Assembly: GCA_023227945.1 (NCBI GenBank)
Contig: JALOCC010000077.1
Coordinates: forward strand, 1-5,859
Source: Candidatus Omnitrophota bacterium
GTDB lineage: Bacteria; Omnitrophota; Gorgyraeia; Duberdicusellales; 4484-171
Reading direction: 5' to 3'
Length of the DNA: 5,859 bases
Position numbers and translations under genes: made by a program. Shown piece by piece: positions 4,535 through 5,859 of this stretch. Each line of letters starts with the position of its first letter. Within the stretch, counting starts at the first letter, position 1. The notes below the pieces were generated by a model, which saw nothing but the letters and a program-made list of their open reading frames with translations, had not been told where the DNA came from and did no database searches.

Positions 4535-5859
4535 ATTTAACCGTCATGGTGGTGTAAAGTTGGAACATCGCATTCGTTGCCGAAATTGCGAAGCTCGAAA
4601 GAACGGTTCCTTTTTCTTCACCTGCGGTAATTTCAACGGTGTCGGAATCGAAATTTTGAATCGCGCGAATTTTTTCCATTGACTGCCAGTACTTAATTAC
4701 TGCGCCTTTGAAGCCGTCACGACCGTCCTGATCGTTCGGGGTGATGCCCATCCAGTTCTTGTTAAAGTCGGCCTGGATGTCGTTCAAGCCTTGATATAAA
4801 ACGCGAATTGTCTGGTTGTTCTTGAAATCGCCCTGCTCTTCTTCCGTCAGAGTGACAAAAGAATTGATGTCGGCCAGTACTCGAATGTCGCCATCACCCA
4901 CATCATGGAAAGCAAACTTTCCGGCCTCAATGAGCTCTTCTAATTCGCTCTGTGTGTGCGTTGTATCAAGCGTCAATTCGCCATCGTATTTGGTATTCTG
5001 TATCGACTTGTTGACGGCCACTCCAGCGTGAGCCCCGAGAGTCCAGAAAATACCCCAGTGATATTCGGTAGCCGTTTTGCTGGTTACTTTGTTCGCAAGC
5101 ACGATAGTGTTGAAAGCGTCAGGGTCAATAGAACCAATGTCGTAGACAATGAGTTGTCCAAGCCGTCCCACTTCGTCCGTCATACGCTTAATCCAAGCCG
5201 TATAAAGTCCGATAGTGGTAGAGTCGAGTGAGTTGCAAGCGATAGCGTGGAATGGCACCGTTTCAGCAGCATCGAGCAAGTCTTGATGTGAGGCACCGTC
5301 CACAGTGCTATTAGTGCCACCAGAAAGCAAAGTTCCCGCAGTCTCCACAAGATCAGACGCTTTGACATACAGATCAGCCGCAAGCGTTCTAGTGCCAACG
5401 TACAGAGTTGATGCGGTTGCAAGAAGGATTTCGCCAGCCGCAGGGGTGCCAGAGGCAACAATTTTCAATGCTCCTTCATCAAGTGCCTCCGCATCCACAT
5501 AAATGTTGGACGACCACGCACCAATGAAATCATTCGGAACCAACGCCGCAAAGTTCGCAACTGTCTGCGAATCTTTTTTTCTGGTCCCGAGATAAGTTTC
5601 AACCGTGAAACTCAAATCGGTGTTTTCAACAACGACTACCTTGATGTCGTTGCCACGAGTGCCAGCGTAAAGAGCTGTACCGAAAGGAGAATGAGCCTTA
5701 ACCCCTTCACCGTTGAGACGATAGAAATAAAGAGTCTTTCCCTTCTTGAAAAATTCACGCATCGGAAGATTTTCATCAGCCGTGTAGGCGTATCCGAAAA
5801 TCTTTTCCGAATTGGATTGGAAGTCCGAGCTTTCGACCTTCACAAAGCTCCCAGAAGCA
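4533..5859 (-). CDS. Contractile tail sheath protein, XkdK-like (5' partial)
   Basis: Structural subunit of the contractile sheath that surrounds the tail tube and shortens to drive it through the host envelope. The frame is open to the window edge. Upstream of the GTG at 5843 it reads A-S-G-S-F in frame, so that GTG is probably an internal valine, and I infer that roughly 40 N-terminal residues lie outside. Counting from that valine, 436 codons are visible. Family-like patterns are KGKTLYFYRLNGEGVKA (about 34-50), YAGTRGNDIKVVV (59-71), LLSGGTNSTVDGA (172-184), and a C-terminal domain with DINSF (325-329), IRVLYQGLNDI (346-356), AIQNFDS (394-400) and a final LYTTMTVK. Residues about 113-168 look longer than the usual loop in this family. 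The TAA stop overlaps the ribosome binding site of the tube gene. Family assignment is from remembered XkdK/phage sheath patterns and is strong. Confidence 0.93.
   Translation of the reverse strand, partial: ASGSFVKVESSDFQSNSEKIFGYAYTADENLPMREFFKKGKTLYFYRLNGEGVKAHSPFGTALYAGTRGNDIKVVVVENTDLSFTVETYLGTRKKDSQTVANFAALVPNDFIGAWSSNIYVDAEALDEGALKIVASGTPAAGEILLATASTLYVGTRTLAADLYVKASDLVETAGTLLSGGTNSTVDGASHQDLLDAAETVPFHAIACNSLDSTTIGLYTAWIKRMTDEVGRLGQLIVYDIGSIDPDAFNTIVLANKVTSKTATEYHWGIFWTLGAHAGVAVNKSIQNTKYDGELTLDTTHTQSELEELIEAGKFAFHDVGDGDIRVLADINSFVTLTEEEQGDFKNNQTIRVLYQGLNDIQADFNKNWMGITPNDQDGRDGFKGAVIKYWQSMEKIRAIQNFDSDTVEITAGEEKGTVLSSFAISATNAMFQLYTTMTVK

Noticed and set aside
4816..5502. Several plus- and minus-strand frames of 65-93 codons inside the sheath gene
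   Set aside because: All overlap a strong sheath match, have no supporting ribosome binding sites that I see, and read as low-quality shadow peptides.
5841..5843. GTG as the start codon of the sheath protein
   Set aside because: The frame stays open to the window edge with A-S-G-S-F before it, which suits the sheath family, and no ribosome binding site precedes the GTG. The true start is most likely outside.
1..5859. A novel defence, toxin or other undescribed system
   Set aside because: Every gene fits a known tail-morphogenesis family in known order, and I see no cargo gene between them. Tailocin versus phage cannot be decided here.

Overview
This window is a slice of the late structural operon of a contractile-tailed (myovirus-type) phage, prophage or phage-derived particle. 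All genes lie on the minus strand, so they read from high to low coordinates. The order is tail sheath (5' end cut by the window), tail tube, tail assembly chaperone with an apparent programmed -1 frameshift extension, tape measure protein, XkdP-like baseplate/hub adaptor, and XkdQ/YqbQ-like hub protein (3' end cut by the window). This is the xkdK-M-N-O-P-Q order of the Bacillus PBSX element and related prophages of Bacillota. The families were recognised from memory of their sequence patterns; no search was run.

Host: the closest-looking families are those of Bacillota prophages, and the genes carry AAGGAG-type ribosome binding sites. Nothing in the window fixes the host, and there is no integrase, attachment site, host gene, lysis gene or tail fibre here. 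Whether the element is an active phage, a prophage or a tailocin cannot be decided from this stretch.

Layout: 4533-5859 sheath, 4045-4521 tube, a 48-base gap holding a hairpin (4010-4037), 3541-3996 chaperone, 3356-3544 the -1 frame extension, 1397-3355 tape measure, 816-1397 XkdP-like protein, 1-814 hub protein. Apart from the 48-base and 11-base gaps, the genes abut or overlap (TAAATG, TAATG, TGAGATG), which points to one translationally coupled transcript. There is no gene-free stretch over 300 bases, and I see no convincing promoter, intrinsic terminator, RNA gene, CRISPR array or mobile element.

How the parts work together: the hub and the XkdP-like protein belong to the central baseplate. 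The tape measure, held extended by the chaperone and its frameshifted form, sets tail length while tube subunits polymerise around it. The sheath then assembles on the tube. The most informative non-gene signal is a complete -1 frameshift cassette at the chaperone stop codon: slippery A AAA AAC (3550-3544), an 8-base spacer, and a GC-rich hairpin (3535-3515). It opens a 62-codon extension that ends exactly one base before the tape measure start. Other points are the hairpin at the tube/chaperone boundary, a drop in GC content near the same place, and the lack of a recognisable LysM domain in the XkdP-like protein.
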